This document shows positions 29,436 to 38,928 of a stretch of 64,000 nucleotides of DNA, in pieces; position 1 is the first letter of the stretch; every line of letters begins with the position of its first letter. The position numbers were made by a program, and so were the translations under genes. Where the stretch lies: NCBI RefSeq assembly GCF_017603825.1, contig NZ_CP072014.1, positions 3,348,001-3,412,000 on the forward strand. Direction: 5' to 3'. The DNA comes from Arthrobacter crystallopoietes (GTDB lineage: Bacteria; Actinomycetota; Actinomycetes; Actinomycetales; Micrococcaceae). Under the pieces are notes generated by a model. The model searched no databases. It was not told where the DNA came from and saw only the letters and a program-made list of their open reading frames with translations.

Positions 29436-30443
29436 CTATACGGTAACTTCGTCGCTTTCGGACGACTCATGACGCCGCCGGGCTTCAACGCGTTTGGCTT
29501 GCCGTACCAAGGCAGGTTCCTTTGCGCGCAGCCACGCATACATCGGAGCCGCAATGAAGACCGTGGTCACGGTGCCGATGATGATGCCGATGAAGAGGGA
29601 CAGAGACAGGTCCCGGAGCGTGCCGGCACCGAGCAGCATTGCCCCGATAAAGAGGATGGACGCGACTGGCAGGACGCCCACTACGGACGTATTGATCGAC
29701 CTGACCAGAGTCTGGTTGACGGCAAGGTTGACCTCCTCCGAGAACGTCCGCTTGGTGGAATTGTCAATGTTCTCGGTATTCTCCCGAACCTTGTCGAAGA
29801 CCACCACCGTGTCATACAGCGAGTAACTCAGGACTGTCAGGAAGCCGATGATGGCCGACGGCGTCACTTCGAAGTCGCTCAACGAATAGAGGCCTGCGGT
29901 CACGATCAGGACCACAGTCATACCGGACAGGGCGGCCACGGACATCTTCCAGGTACGGAAGTAGATGGCCATCATCACCGCTGCCAAGGCGACAAATACC
30001 ACCAGTCCCCAGATTGCCTGCCGGGTGACGTCCTGACCCCAGGTGGGTCCCACGAAGGTCGACGTCACCTGGTCCGGTTCGACCTCGTACGCGTCGATCA
30101 AGGCGTCACGGACGGCCAGTGTCTGGTCATCGGAGAGCTGTTCCGTCTGGATCCGCATCGTGTTGGCCGCAATATTGGTCACCTGCGGGACCAGACCCGG
30201 CTCCACCGAGGTGACTGCCTCTTCACCCCGTGAGATGTCGGTGTTCTCCGTTTGCGAAACCGTGAACTCGGAACCGCCGCGGAAATCGATGCCCAGGTTG
30301 AAGCCGCCCTTGACGACCGGCACGATGATTGAAATCAGGATGGCTACCGCGGCAATCAGGAACCACAGCTTGTACTTCTGCACAAAGGGGTAGGAGCGCT
30401 TGCCGGTGTAGAGGTCATTACCGAATGATGCCAAGCTGGGCAT
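29436..30443 (-). CDS. secF: Protein translocase subunit SecF
   Basis: A 335-residue protein with six membrane segments. The SecF signature GFNLGIDFRGGSEFTV is at about residues 67-82, and AIIGFLTVLSYSLYDTVVVFDKVREN and LLGAGTLRDLSLSLFIGIIIG lie in later helices. With SecD it uses the proton gradient to help preproteins leave SecYEG. The ATG overlaps the secD TAA by one base (TAATG). Confidence 0.96.
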   Translation of the reverse strand: MPSLASFGNDLYTGKRSYPFVQKYKLWFLIAAVAILISIIVPVVKGGFNLGIDFRGGSEFTVSQTENTDISRGEEAVTSVEPGLVPQVTNIAANTMRIQTEQLSDDQTLAVRDALIDAYEVEPDQVTSTFVGPTWGQDVTRQAIWGLVVFVALAAVMMAIYFRTWKMSVAALSGMTVVLIVTAGLYSLSDFEVTPSAIIGFLTVLSYSLYDTVVVFDKVRENTENIDNSTKRTFSEEVNLAVNQTLVRSINTSVVGVLPVASILFIGAMLLGAGTLRDLSLSLFIGIIIGTVTTVFIAAPMYAWLRAKEPALVRQAKRVEARRRHESSESDEVTV

Positions 30444-32176
30444 TAGTTGCTCTCCTTATCCGAACCACGTCCCGGGACAGAGGCCGAGCGTTCCTTCTCA
30501 GCTGCGGCCCTCCGTTCGGCAATCGTCTGGCGTCTGCTCGCTTCTGCTGCGGCTTTGGCGTTCTTCGTCCGGACCTTGGGCTGGGCCTCGCCCGGCTGAC
30601 GGATCCTGCCTGCACCTCGGTACAGCGGAACTGCTCCCAGCAGCTTCGGATCCAGCCCGGAGAACCTGTGGCCTTCACCGAAGAATTTCGTACGCGCCAG
30701 CAGCTGCATGACCGGGTGTGTGAAGAGGAAGACGACGGCGAGGTCGGCTACCGCTGTCAGGCCCAAGGTGAATGCGAAACCGCGCACATTGCCGACGGCG
30801 ACGAAGTAGAGCACGACGGCGGCAAGCAGGTTGACCGCCTTCGAAGCCAGCACGGTCCGCTTGGCCCGCTTCCAGCCATTGTCGACGGCGGACACCAGGC
30901 CGCGGCCGTCGCGAAGCTCGTCACGGATGCGTTCGAAGTAGACGATGAACGAGTCAGCTGTCTGCCCGATGGCGACAATCAGACCCGCAACGCCGGCGAG
31001 GGAGAGCCGGTAGTTCTCTGTCCAGCCCAGCAGCGCAATTGCCAGGTAAGTCAGGAACCCGGCCACCACCAGTGAGGCGATGGTGACAAACCCGAGCATG
31101 CGGTACTGGAACAGCGAGTAGACGGCTACCAGTGCCAGACCGATCAGGCCCGCGATGATGCCCATGCGGAGCTGTTCGTCACCCAGGGTGGCGGAAATCT
31201 GCATTTCGCTCTGAATCTCGAAACTGATCGGCAGGGCACCGTACTTGAGTTGTTCAGACAGCGCGCGCGCTGACTCCTCGGTGAAGTTACCTGTAATCTG
31301 CGGCTTGCCATCGGGAATCACAGCGTTGGTTGTCGGGGCCGAAATGACGGTGCCGTCGAGAACAATGGCGAACTGGTTCTGCACACCGGACATTCCGAAG
31401 AGGCGTTCGGTGACCGCCTTGAAGGTCTGGGTGCCCTCTTCGTTGAATTCGATGTTGACGGCCCACTGGTTCAGCGACTGACCCTGAGTACCGCGGACCT
31501 GGCCGAAGCTGGCGGTCGCAATATTCGTACCGGGAACCTCCACCGGGCCCAGAATGTATTTCATCCCGGTGTCGGGCTCGCATGCAATCATGGGCTGGTC
31601 CGCCGGCGCACGCTCTTCGGTAGCAGCGGCAACGGCCGCCGGATCTGTGCAGTCCAGGGCTTCGAACTTCTGATAGAGCTCCGGCGTAATCCAGTTCAGG
31701 TCGCTGGCGTTTGTCGGTTCAGCCGTTGGCTCCGGCAGCTCTTCTTCCGGTGTGCGGCTTTCTTCCGGAACTGCTGCTCCCTGGCTTCCGGCCAGGACGG
31801 GCCGGAACTCCATTGCGGCGGAGGCCTGAATGAGTTCTCTGGTCTTTGCATCGGGGACACCGGGCAGGCTGACTACAACGTTGCGGCCGGACTGGGTGCT
31901 GATTTCAGCCTCCGCGACACCGGAGCCGTCGACACGCTGACGGATGATTTCCACGGCTTGTGTCAGTTGCTCGGCGGAAATTTGATCGCCGCCGCCTTGG
32001 ACCTGCGGAGCCAGAATCATCTGCGTTCCGCCCTCAAGGTCCAGCGCCAGCTTGGGCGCCCAGGTGGCCTGGCTGGACATGACTCCGCCGGCGAGAGCCG
32101 CGGTGAGGACGGCAAATAGGACACCCAGCCAGACCAAGGTCCGTTTAGCTGCGGTGGTGTGACCGGATCGTGCCAT
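30443..32176 (-). CDS. secD: Protein translocase subunit SecD
   Basis: A 577-residue protein with one amino-terminal helix, a large extracytoplasmic domain (residues 60-370) and five helices near the carboxyl end. LALDLEGGTQMILAPQ is the SecD D1 motif, and GQTADSFIVYFERIRDELRDG is the helix-4 block. The external domain has a Pro/Glu/Thr insert typical of actinobacteria. I use the ATG at 32176 (MARSGHTTAAKRT), not the ATG six codons earlier. The tail is basic and disordered. Confidence 0.95.
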   Translation of the reverse strand: MARSGHTTAAKRTLVWLGVLFAVLTAALAGGVMSSQATWAPKLALDLEGGTQMILAPQVQGGGDQISAEQLTQAVEIIRQRVDGSGVAEAEISTQSGRNVVVSLPGVPDAKTRELIQASAAMEFRPVLAGSQGAAVPEESRTPEEELPEPTAEPTNASDLNWITPELYQKFEALDCTDPAAVAAATEERAPADQPMIACEPDTGMKYILGPVEVPGTNIATASFGQVRGTQGQSLNQWAVNIEFNEEGTQTFKAVTERLFGMSGVQNQFAIVLDGTVISAPTTNAVIPDGKPQITGNFTEESARALSEQLKYGALPISFEIQSEMQISATLGDEQLRMGIIAGLIGLALVAVYSLFQYRMLGFVTIASLVVAGFLTYLAIALLGWTENYRLSLAGVAGLIVAIGQTADSFIVYFERIRDELRDGRGLVSAVDNGWKRAKRTVLASKAVNLLAAVVLYFVAVGNVRGFAFTLGLTAVADLAVVFLFTHPVMQLLARTKFFGEGHRFSGLDPKLLGAVPLYRGAGRIRQPGEAQPKVRTKNAKAAAEASRRQTIAERRAAAEKERSASVPGRGSDKESN

Positions 32177-32284
32177 TGATGATCTTTCTCTCATCAGCTT
32201 TGACCGGCGGTGCTAGTGCACCTGCGTGACAACCAGGCGGGGCGCTGCCCCACCCAGTGCCGCGTCGACAAAGCCGTTATCGGC

Positions 32285-32734
32285 CTACTTGTTATCTTTG
32301 TTGTTTTCTTCGTTGAGACGGTTCAACGGGTCCTCTGCCGGCTCCGAAGGGGCAGTGTTCCCGCTGCTCTCGCCCGTCAACGCCGAGGCATCATCCGGTA
32401 CAGCAGGACTTTCGGTGTCCACTACTTCGTTGACAGCCTGCGTGTGTACGGTGGCCGTATTGCCGGGCGACAGCTCGATGACAACCTTGTTCTCGTCGCG
32501 GTCCACGGAGACAACGGTGCCGTACAGCCCGAACGCGGTCATGACCTGGGCGCCCGGATGCATTTTTTCCTGCAGCGCTTCAGCCTTTTCCCGCATCTGG
32601 GCCTGGGCCTTCTTCTGCTTGCGGAACATCATGAAGATGAGCAGGCCGAAAATCACGAACAACGCGATGGTCATGAAGTCGATGCCACCGCCCTGCGGCT
32701 GCGCGTTGCTGGCGGTCAAGACGTTTTCGAACAC
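32285..32734 (-). CDS. yajC: Preprotein translocase accessory subunit YajC
   Basis: A 149-residue protein with a single membrane segment (about 20-40, FMTIALFVIFGLLIFMMFRKQKKAQ) followed by the YajC fold block HPGAQVMTAFGLYGTVVSVD. A 45-residue acidic Ser/Pro tail follows. YajC associates with SecDF; ruvB-yajC-secD-secF order is widespread. The start is GTG (MFENVLTASN). Confidence 0.94.
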   Translation of the reverse strand: MFENVLTASNAQPQGGGIDFMTIALFVIFGLLIFMMFRKQKKAQAQMREKAEALQEKMHPGAQVMTAFGLYGTVVSVDRDENKVVIELSPGNTATVHTQAVNEVVDTESPAVPDDASALTGESSGNTAPSEPAEDPLNRLNEENNKDNK

Positions 32735-32845
32735 AGAGTTGTTCCGTTCCTTGTTCTGGGTTGAGCCCGAGGTGGCCGGGCCCAGCGGTCTGCGCCGGCA
32801 TCGCTGCAGCCTGAATGGCCCCAGGATGTGCCCGGCATCTCCACT

Positions 32846-32851
32846 ATTCTA
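32846..32851 (-). promoter_or_regulatory. Possible -10 (TAGAAT) for yajC-secDF
   Basis: The minus strand has CGTAGAAT 112 bases before the yajC GTG, inside the ruvB-yajC gap. The -35 region is not recognisable. The hexamer is identical to those before rpsD and efp. Confidence 0.35.
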
Positions 32852-32878
32852 CGCGTCGTGGCAAACCGGCGCGCATCT

Positions 32879-33961
32879 TCAGTTGTCGCAGAAACCCTGT
32901 TCGTCTTCGGCCAGTACCGTAAACAGGTCAGCACCAGTCCGGACCGCCGATTCCGGCATCTCGATCCCCAGATGAGCCCAGGCGGCAGCAGTCGCCACGC
33001 GTCCCCTCGGAGTCCGGCCCAGCAGACCTTCACGGACCAGGTACGGTTCCGCCACCGTTTCAACGGTCTCGGACTCCTCCCCCACGGCGATCGCCAGCGT
33101 GGACAGCCCAACAGGGCCGCCACCGAACTTGGTGACCAACGCACTGAGTACCGAGCGGTCCAGACGATCCAGCCCGCGGGCATCCACTTCATACATGTCC
33201 AGTGCGGCGGCCGCCGTCCGGGCATCGATTTCCTCCACCCCGTGGACCAGCGCCCAGTCCCGGACACGGCGCAACAACCTGTTGGCAATGCGCGGCGTCC
33301 CGCGGGAGCGACCGGCAATTTCCGCGAAACCGGCCGAATTGATCTTCAGATCGAGCAGCATTGCAGAGCGGCGAAGCACCAGTTCGAGCTCCTGGGTTGA
33401 ATAGAACTCCAGGTGCCCGGTAAATCCAAAGCGGTCACGCAGCGGCCCGGGCAGCAGCCCCGCCCTCGTGGTAGCGCCGACCAAGGTGAACGGCGGCAGG
33501 TCCAGGGGGATCGCCGTAGCCCCCGCCCCCTTGCCGACGATTATGTCGACGCGGAAGTCCTCCATCGCCATATAGAGCATTTCTTCGGCGGGACGGGACA
33601 TGCGGTGGATTTCATCCAGAAACAAGATCTCACCCTCTGTCAGCGAGGACAGAATGGCAGCCAGGTCGCCGGCATGCTGGATCGCCGGTCCCGAGCTGAT
33701 GCGCAGCGGCGCATTCATTTCGGCAGCAATAATCATGGCCAACGTGGTTTTTCCCAGGCCTGGCGGGCCGGAGAGCAGAACATGGTCCGCCGTCCGTTCG
33801 CGAATCCGGGAGGCTTCGAGCACCAGGGAGAGCTGTTGGCGGACCCGGGCCTGGCCCACAAAATCCGAGAGGTTCTTCGGGCGCAGCGCGGATTCGATGG
33901 CCCGCTCCTCCGCTTCCCCCGCCGCCGACACCAGGGAGTCGCGGTCCGCGTCGGATGCCAT
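32879..33961 (-). CDS. ruvB: Holliday junction branch migration helicase RuvB
   Basis: A 360-residue AAA+ motor. Walker A is [15 protein letters not shown], Walker B is [11 protein letters not shown], and the conserved [12 protein letters not shown] precedes them. [18 protein letters not shown] is the sensor region, and a winged-helix DNA-binding end ([17 protein letters not shown]) is present. The ATG overlaps the ruvA stop by one base. No LexA-like box is visible before ruvC or ruvA. Confidence 0.97.
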   Translation of the reverse strand: MASDADRDSLVSAAGEAEERAIESALRPKNLSDFVGQARVRQQLSLVLEASRIRERTADHVLLSGPPGLGKTTLAMIIAAEMNAPLRISSGPAIQHAGDLAAILSSLTEGEILFLDEIHRMSRPAEEMLYMAMEDFRVDIIVGKGAGATAIPLDLPPFTLVGATTRAGLLPGPLRDRFGFTGHLEFYSTQELELVLRRSAMLLDLKINSAGFAEIAGRSRGTPRIANRLLRRVRDWALVHGVEEIDARTAAAALDMYEVDARGLDRLDRSVLSALVTKFGGGPVGLSTLAIAVGEESETVETVAEPYLVREGLLGRTPRGRVATAAAWAHLGIEMPESAVRTGADLFTVLAEDEQGFCDN

Positions 33962-34599
33962 TACCTGGCCCCCGCGGCTGTCCGCCGCGAACTGCCGCTG
34001 CGTACGCCGTCCTGGCCCAGGCTGCGCAGTGTCAGCCGGAGCATGTTGGCCACATCGCCCGCTGCCGCAGCTTCCGGATGCTCTGCGGCGGTGTTGTCCA
34101 GGGCCGTACCGGCGTCCTTTTCGGTCCAGCCGAGACCTTTGAGCGCTTCAAGGACCTGGTCCTCCCAGGCATTCGCGACAGGAGCGGAAGCCTCGCCAAG
34201 GGGCACGAGTTTGCCGGCAAGTTCAAGCACCATCCGGCTGGCAAGCTTGGGACCGATGCCGGGAACCTTGCTGAACGTCTTGGTGTCACCTTCGGCTGCG
34301 GCAATCCGCAGGATTTCAGGAGTGTGGACCGACAGAGCGGCCAGTCCCAGCCGGGGACCTACACCGCTGACGGAAATGAGCGTCTCGAAAACTTCCCGCT
34401 GGGAGGCATCCTCGAAGGCATACAGCGTCATGGAGTCTTCGCGCACGATCATGGTGGTGGAAAGCTCCGCCTCGCGGCCAAGGTGCAGGGTTGCCAGGGT
34501 CTGCGGGGTAGCCTGAACCAGCATCCCGAAACCATTGACATCAACGACGGCGGAATTCAGGCCAACATGGCTGACGATCCCGCGCAACGAACTAATCAT
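33961..34599 (-). CDS. ruvA: Holliday junction DNA-binding protein RuvA
   Basis: A 212-residue protein starting [20 protein letters not shown], the OB-fold domain. The helix-hairpin-helix domain contains [15 protein letters not shown] and [17 protein letters not shown], and a carboxyl domain III contacts RuvB. The ATG at 34599 gives the canonical start, although the frame is open to 34881. It lies 127 bases after ruvC. Confidence 0.96.
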   Translation of the reverse strand: MISSLRGIVSHVGLNSAVVDVNGFGMLVQATPQTLATLHLGREAELSTTMIVREDSMTLYAFEDASQREVFETLISVSGVGPRLGLAALSVHTPEILRIAAAEGDTKTFSKVPGIGPKLASRMVLELAGKLVPLGEASAPVANAWEDQVLEALKGLGWTEKDAGTALDNTAAEHPEAAAAGDVANMLRLTLRSLGQDGVRSGSSRRTAAGAR

Positions 34600-34726
34600 G
34601 TACCCGCTCCAAAACAGCTTCCGGCGGAAATCGGAGCCACTTGCCGGCATCCGTTCTTCCGAACATACGTACGAACAGCCTACGACGCCGGACCGCTGAA
34701 TACAGCGCCGCCACGCCTGGTGGTGA

Positions 34727-35308
34727 TCAGCGGATCTTGCGCCGCGCCTTCGCCTCGGCTTCTGCCCACAATCGCTGCGCGGCAGTCTGCCCGGAGCCGG
34801 ACTGGCCCCTCGACCCCGCCACCGGCGCCGCGCTTCCACGCCACGCATGGGTGATGGCCAGGGCCAGGGCATCGGCCGCATCGGCCGGCGTCGGCGGCCT
34901 GTCCAGCCGTAAAATCCTCGTGACCATTTTGGTCACCGCGATCTTGTCGGCCTGGCCGTTCCCGGTTACCGCGGCCTTTACCTCCGTAGGAGTGTGCAGG
35001 GCGACGGTGATTCCGCGACGCGCGGCGGCGGCAATAACGACGCCGGACGCTTGGGCTGTGCCCATGACGGTACTGACATTGAGCTGGCTGAATACCCGCT
35101 CCACTGCCAGTACGTCCGGCGTATATCTATCGAGCCACTCATCGATCGAGTCGGAAATGGCGAGGAGCCTCTGCTCCAGGGCTACATCGGCCCGGGTGCC
35201 TACCACTGTGACGCCGATCAGGGTCGCCCGTCGGTTGGGCTCAATGTCAACCACGCCGAAACCGCACCTGGTCAGACCCGGGTCTACTCCCAGCACCCGC
35301 AACGTCAC
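34727..35308 (-). CDS. ruvC: Crossover junction endodeoxyribonuclease RuvC
   Basis: A 193-residue resolvase. The first catalytic Asp is in [17 protein letters not shown] (residue 8 region), Glu in [17 protein letters not shown], and the Asp pair in [17 protein letters not shown] choose the GTG at 35308 (MTLRVLGVD), as the upstream extension has no homology. It starts 7 bases after yebC. A 25-residue basic tail is present. Confidence 0.95.
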   Translation of the reverse strand: MTLRVLGVDPGLTRCGFGVVDIEPNRRATLIGVTVVGTRADVALEQRLLAISDSIDEWLDRYTPDVLAVERVFSQLNVSTVMGTAQASGVVIAAAARRGITVALHTPTEVKAAVTGNGQADKIAVTKMVTRILRLDRPPTPADAADALALAITHAWRGSAAPVAGSRGQSGSGQTAAQRLWAEAEAKARRKIR

Positions 35309-35315
35309 TGCAGCA

Positions 35316-36077
35316 CTACGCGTCTTCGGATTCCAGCGTTGCCATGACCTCTTCGGAGATGTCAGCGTTTGAATAGACGTTCTGTACGTCGTCGAGGTCT
35401 TCGAGAGCATCGACAAGTTTCATGAATTTGCGCGCCGCATCCGCTTCCAGCTCGACCTCCATTGACGGCACAAACTCGACCTCGTCGGTCTCGTATTCGA
35501 TGCCGGCCTCCTCCAGACCGGCGACGACGGCACGCAAGTCGGTCGGATCGGAGTGGATTTCGAAGTTGTCGCCGGATTCCTTGACTTCTTCGGCGCCTGC
35601 GTCCAGCACCGCCATCAGGACGTCGTCCTCGGTCAGATCGTTCTTGGGCAGAGCGACAACACCCTTGCGTGCGAACATATACGCCACCGATCCCGGATCG
35701 GCAATGGTTCCGCCGTTGCGCGTGATGGCCAGGCGCACCTCCGAGGCGGCGCGGTTCTTGTTGTCGGTCAGGCACTCGATGAGCACTGCAGATCCCTGCG
35801 GACCCCGCGCTTCATAGATGATTTCGGTGTAGTCGATTACTTCACCGGTCAGGCCGGCACCACGCTTGATTGCCCGGTCAATATTGTCGTTCGGCACGGA
35901 CGTCTTCTTGGCCTTCTGCACGGCCAGTTCCAAGCCAGGGTTGCCTGCCATATCGGCTCCGCCAGCGCGGGCGGCAACCTCAATGTTCTTGATCAGCTTC
36001 GCGAAGGATTTCGCACGGCGGGCGTCGATGACCGCTTTCTTATGCTTGGTGGTCGCCCATTTAGAGTGTCCCGACAT
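35316..36077 (-). CDS. yebC: YebC/PmpR-family protein (probable translation or transcription factor)
   Basis: A 253-residue protein with the invariant start [21 protein letters not shown] and the IKRGAGLTG and [15 protein letters not shown] blocks. YebC proteins are annotated as transcriptional regulators and in several species help ribosomes at proline runs. It sits 2 bases after pdxT and before ruvC, the standard actinobacterial position. Confidence 0.96.
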   Translation of the reverse strand: MSGHSKWATTKHKKAVIDARRAKSFAKLIKNIEVAARAGGADMAGNPGLELAVQKAKKTSVPNDNIDRAIKRGAGLTGEVIDYTEIIYEARGPQGSAVLIECLTDNKNRAASEVRLAITRNGGTIADPGSVAYMFARKGVVALPKNDLTEDDVLMAVLDAGAEEVKESGDNFEIHSDPTDLRAVVAGLEEAGIEYETDEVEFVPSMEVELEADAARKFMKLVDALEDLDDVQNVYSNADISEEVMATLESEDA

Positions 36078-36079
36078 GC

Positions 36080-36745
36080 TTACGCTTCTCCTCTAACGAT
36101 TCGGATAAAAAGTTCGTGGATGCGGCGCTCCCCCGTAACCTCCGGGTGAAAGGATGTCGCCAGCAAATGCCGCGAACGCACTGCGACAATTCTAGCCGTC
36201 CCGTGCAATGTGTCCGTATGGGAGGCTTCCTGCGGCTCAACCTGAGCCAGAATCTCCACGCCTTCGCCCACCCGTTCCACCCAGGGCGCGCGGATGAACA
36301 CGGCATGGACCGGCGCGGGCTCGGTGCCGGGCCCGGTGGCACTGAATTCGAGTCCGCTGAAGCGCAAATCCGTTTCGAAGGACTCGCGCTGGCGGCCGAA
36401 GGCGTTCCGCCGCACCGTAATATCCAGCCCGCCGAGGGTTTGCTGGGGATTGCCCTTCAGATCTGTGGAGGGATCGGCAATCTCATCGGCAAGCATGATC
36501 ATTCCGGCGCACGATCCGTATACCGGCATGCCGTCGGCAATCCGCTTCTGCAACGGGACGGCGAGTTCGAAGATGCGTGTGAGTTTGTCAATGGTCGTGG
36601 ATTCACCGCCGGGGATCACCAGACCGTCCACCGCATCGAGTTCGGCGGGGCGGCGGACCGGGACCGCGGACGCGCCGCTATGTTCCAGAGCCGCGATGTG
36701 TTCGCGGACATCTCCCTGCAGGGCAAGTACACCAATGTTGACCAA
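36080..36745 (-). CDS. pdxT: Pyridoxal 5'-phosphate synthase glutaminase subunit
   Basis: A 221-residue class I glutaminase. [15 protein letters not shown] opens the fold, the nucleophile is in [12 protein letters not shown], and the His/Glu pair is in [12 protein letters not shown]. It supplies ammonia to PdxS for PLP synthesis from ribose 5-phosphate and glyceraldehyde 3-phosphate. The start is TTG with GAGGA 8 bases upstream. Its partner pdxS is about 6.8 kb away (43.5-44.5 kb), also on the minus strand, rather than adjacent. Confidence 0.94.
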   Translation of the reverse strand: MVNIGVLALQGDVREHIAALEHSGASAVPVRRPAELDAVDGLVIPGGESTTIDKLTRIFELAVPLQKRIADGMPVYGSCAGMIMLADEIADPSTDLKGNPQQTLGGLDITVRRNAFGRQRESFETDLRFSGLEFSATGPGTEPAPVHAVFIRAPWVERVGEGVEILAQVEPQEASHTDTLHGTARIVAVRSRHLLATSFHPEVTGERRIHELFIRIVRGEA

Positions 36746-36877
36746 CGGCTGATTCCTCGGGTTTCTCGATCAGGGGCCGGAACTTGAGCGGCCGCTGCAA
36801 AAACAGTAACGCCAACTCTTGGTCCAGCGTTAAATGGGCCGGCGCACAATCGTCCCCGAACGGTCATGGGCCTCTTG

Positions 36878-36883
36878 TATAGT
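36878..36883 (+). promoter_or_regulatory. -10 element TATAGT placed for leaderless murT
   Basis: TATAGT ends 8 bases before the murT ATG (36892). No Shine-Dalgarno precedes the ATG, and transcription would begin at or within two or three bases of it. The -35 is weak (CCGAAC-like). Confidence 0.5.
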
Positions 36884-36891
36884 TTCTACTC

Positions 36892-38166
36892 ATGCGACAC
36901 CTCCTTGCGACCCTTGCCGGAAAGGCCGTTAAGACGGTGGCGAAACTGCGCGGAGGTGGTTCCGCCCTCCCCGGCCTGGTCGCGGAGAAGATCGATCCGA
37001 ACTTCCTGCCGCGAACTCTGGGCAATCTGCCCCAGGGCGTCATCGTCATCAGCGGTACCAACGGCAAGACCACCACCACCAAGATGGTGGTGGAACTGCT
37101 GCAGGGCCAGGGACTCAAGGTTTTCACCAACCGGACCGGCAGCAATTTCACCCGCGGTGTGGTGGCAGCCGTACTGGGCGAAACGACCATCGGCGGCAAG
37201 CTTGAGGCGGACGTTGCGGTGTTGGAGCTCGATGAAGCCCATGCGGTGCACTTCGTCAAACTCGTCGCTCCGCGTTACTGCCTGTTGCTCAATGTCATGC
37301 GCGACCAGCTGGATAGATTCGGCGAGATCGAGACGACCGCCGGGTTCCTGCGGCAGATCGCTGCGGCCACCACGGAGGCCGTGGTGCTCAACCGGGAAGA
37401 CCCCCGCATTGCTGCCTTGGCCGATTCAGTCACGGCTGACCGGGTCCTCTATTTCGGGTTGGCCCCGCAGCTGCGTTCCATGTTCCCCAGTGATGATGAC
37501 ATGCGCTCGGGCAGCACCAGCGATGCCTCCGCGCGGCCCGCGGCCGACGTCGTCCTTTCCGCCTGCGAAGGCGCCTCGGCGACTTTCACGGTCGGCGACC
37601 GCGATATCGACGCCGAGTTGAAACTCACCGGCGTGTACAACATCTATAACGCCGCAGCCGCCTTGGCGCTGGCCCGGACCGTAGTCGGCGCGGACGTGGA
37701 CGAAGATGCCCTGCTGGAATCGCTGGAAGCTGTCACTCCTGCTTTCGGCCGCGGCGAAAGCCTGACCGTCAATGGCAAACCTCTGGACCTGGTGCTGGTG
37801 AAGAATCCTGCGGGATTCCGTCTGGCGCTGCGCTCGTTTCCGCCTGCAGGCTTCAGCACCATGATCGCGATCAATGACAATTACGCCGACGGGCGGGACA
37901 TGTCTTGGCTGTGGGACGTGGATTTCGACTCGCTCGCCGATGCCGGCGTCGCGGAAGTCAGCGGAGTGCGTGCCAACGACATGGCGCTGCGGCTCTTCTA
38001 CGAGGACGTCCCGGTACGGCACGTGGACACGGACCTTTCGGCGTCGCTGCAACGGTTCATCGCGCTGGAACCGGACGCGCCCAAACGTATTTACTGCACT
38101 TACACCGCCATGCTCGCGCTGCGCCGGGAGCTGGGGAAGCTGACCGAAGTGGAGGTGGTTTCCTAA
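36892..38166 (+). CDS. murT: Lipid II isoglutaminyl synthase, Mur-ligase-like subunit MurT
   Basis: A 424-residue Mur ligase homologue. ATP loop: SGTNGKTTTTKMV (about 55-67). Central: LELDEAHAVHFVKL and NREDPRIAALADS. The carboxyl DUF1727 domain has AINDNYADGRDMSWLWDVDF, which includes the catalytic aspartate region. With GatD it amidates the D-glutamate of lipid II. The central segment after FGLAPQLRSMF has no CxxC pairs, whereas characterised MurT proteins have a four-cysteine zinc ribbon there. gatD follows with its ATG directly after the TAA. Confidence 0.94.
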   Translation: MRHLLATLAGKAVKTVAKLRGGGSALPGLVAEKIDPNFLPRTLGNLPQGVIVISGTNGKTTTTKMVVELLQGQGLKVFTNRTGSNFTRGVVAAVLGETTIGGKLEADVAVLELDEAHAVHFVKLVAPRYCLLLNVMRDQLDRFGEIETTAGFLRQIAAATTEAVVLNREDPRIAALADSVTADRVLYFGLAPQLRSMFPSDDDMRSGSTSDASARPAADVVLSACEGASATFTVGDRDIDAELKLTGVYNIYNAAAALALARTVVGADVDEDALLESLEAVTPAFGRGESLTVNGKPLDLVLVKNPAGFRLALRSFPPAGFSTMIAINDNYADGRDMSWLWDVDFDSLADAGVAEVSGVRANDMALRLFYEDVPVRHVDTDLSASLQRFIALEPDAPKRIYCTYTAMLALRRELGKLTEVEVVS

Positions 38167-38889
38167 ATGGATGCCCCCGTGATTGACCTGCTCCAGCTGT
38201 ATCCGCGCGACATGAACATCTACGGAGACTGGGGAAATGTCCTGGTCCTGCGCAAGCGCCTGCAGCTGCGCGGCTACGACGTCCGGCTTCACGAATACAA
38301 CCCGGGCGACACCTTTCCGGACCAGGTGGACCTGATTGTCGGCGGCGGCGGCCAGGACTCCGGCCAGAACAAGATCCAGGCGGATCTGCACCAGCTCGGC
38401 GGACGGTTGCGGGAACTCGCGGACGACGGCGTGCCCATGCTCGCCATTTGCGGGCTGTACCAGCTGTTTGGAAACTTCTTCAAGACCCACACCGGCGAGG
38501 TCATCGAAGGCATCGGCCTGCTGGATGTGGACACCATTGGCGGGCCCAAGCGGTTGATCGGCAATACCGTCTTGGAGAGCGAAGAGTTCGGCACCGTCAT
38601 CGGTTATGAAAACCACAGCGGCCAGACGTTCCTCAAGGGCGGGACCCAGTCGCTGGGCACGGTCACCAAGGGGGAAGGCAACAACGGCCAGGACTCCACC
38701 GAGGGCGCACGCTACCGCAACGTGGTAGCCAGCTACCTGCACGGTTCGCTGCTGCCCAAGAATCCTGCGGTGGCGGATTTCCTGGTCCGCCACGCCGCAT
38801 TGCGCCGCCATGGCAGCTTCGATGATGCCCCGCTGGAGATCCCCTTCGAGGAACAGGCCCGCGAAGACGCCGCCGCGCGCCCGCGCTGA
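38167..38889 (+). CDS. gatD: Lipid II isoglutaminyl synthase, glutaminase subunit GatD
   Basis: A 240-residue class I-like glutaminase that feeds ammonia to MurT. The nucleophile region is MLAICGLYQLFGNFF; most GatD proteins read CGGYQ, so one glycine is replaced by leucine. The histidine is in NVVASYLHGSLLPKNPAV. LYPRDMNIYGDWGNVLVLRKR is the family start. It begins immediately after the murT stop codon, so translation is coupled. Confidence 0.94.
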   Translation: MDAPVIDLLQLYPRDMNIYGDWGNVLVLRKRLQLRGYDVRLHEYNPGDTFPDQVDLIVGGGGQDSGQNKIQADLHQLGGRLRELADDGVPMLAICGLYQLFGNFFKTHTGEVIEGIGLLDVDTIGGPKRLIGNTVLESEEFGTVIGYENHSGQTFLKGGTQSLGTVTKGEGNNGQDSTEGARYRNVVASYLHGSLLPKNPAVADFLVRHAALRRHGSFDDAPLEIPFEEQAREDAAARPR

Positions 38890-38928
38890 GCGTGCCGCAC
38901 CGCTATCCGTTAGGGCAGCTGCCCGGCG

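Noticed and set aside
37426-38811. Minus-strand open frame opposite murT-gatD
   Set aside because: No domain; both sense genes have clear family motifs.
38913-38924. Palindrome GGGCAGCTGCCC between gatD and the CapA gene
   Set aside because: It may help termination, but it is short and has no T run, so it is not listed as a feature.
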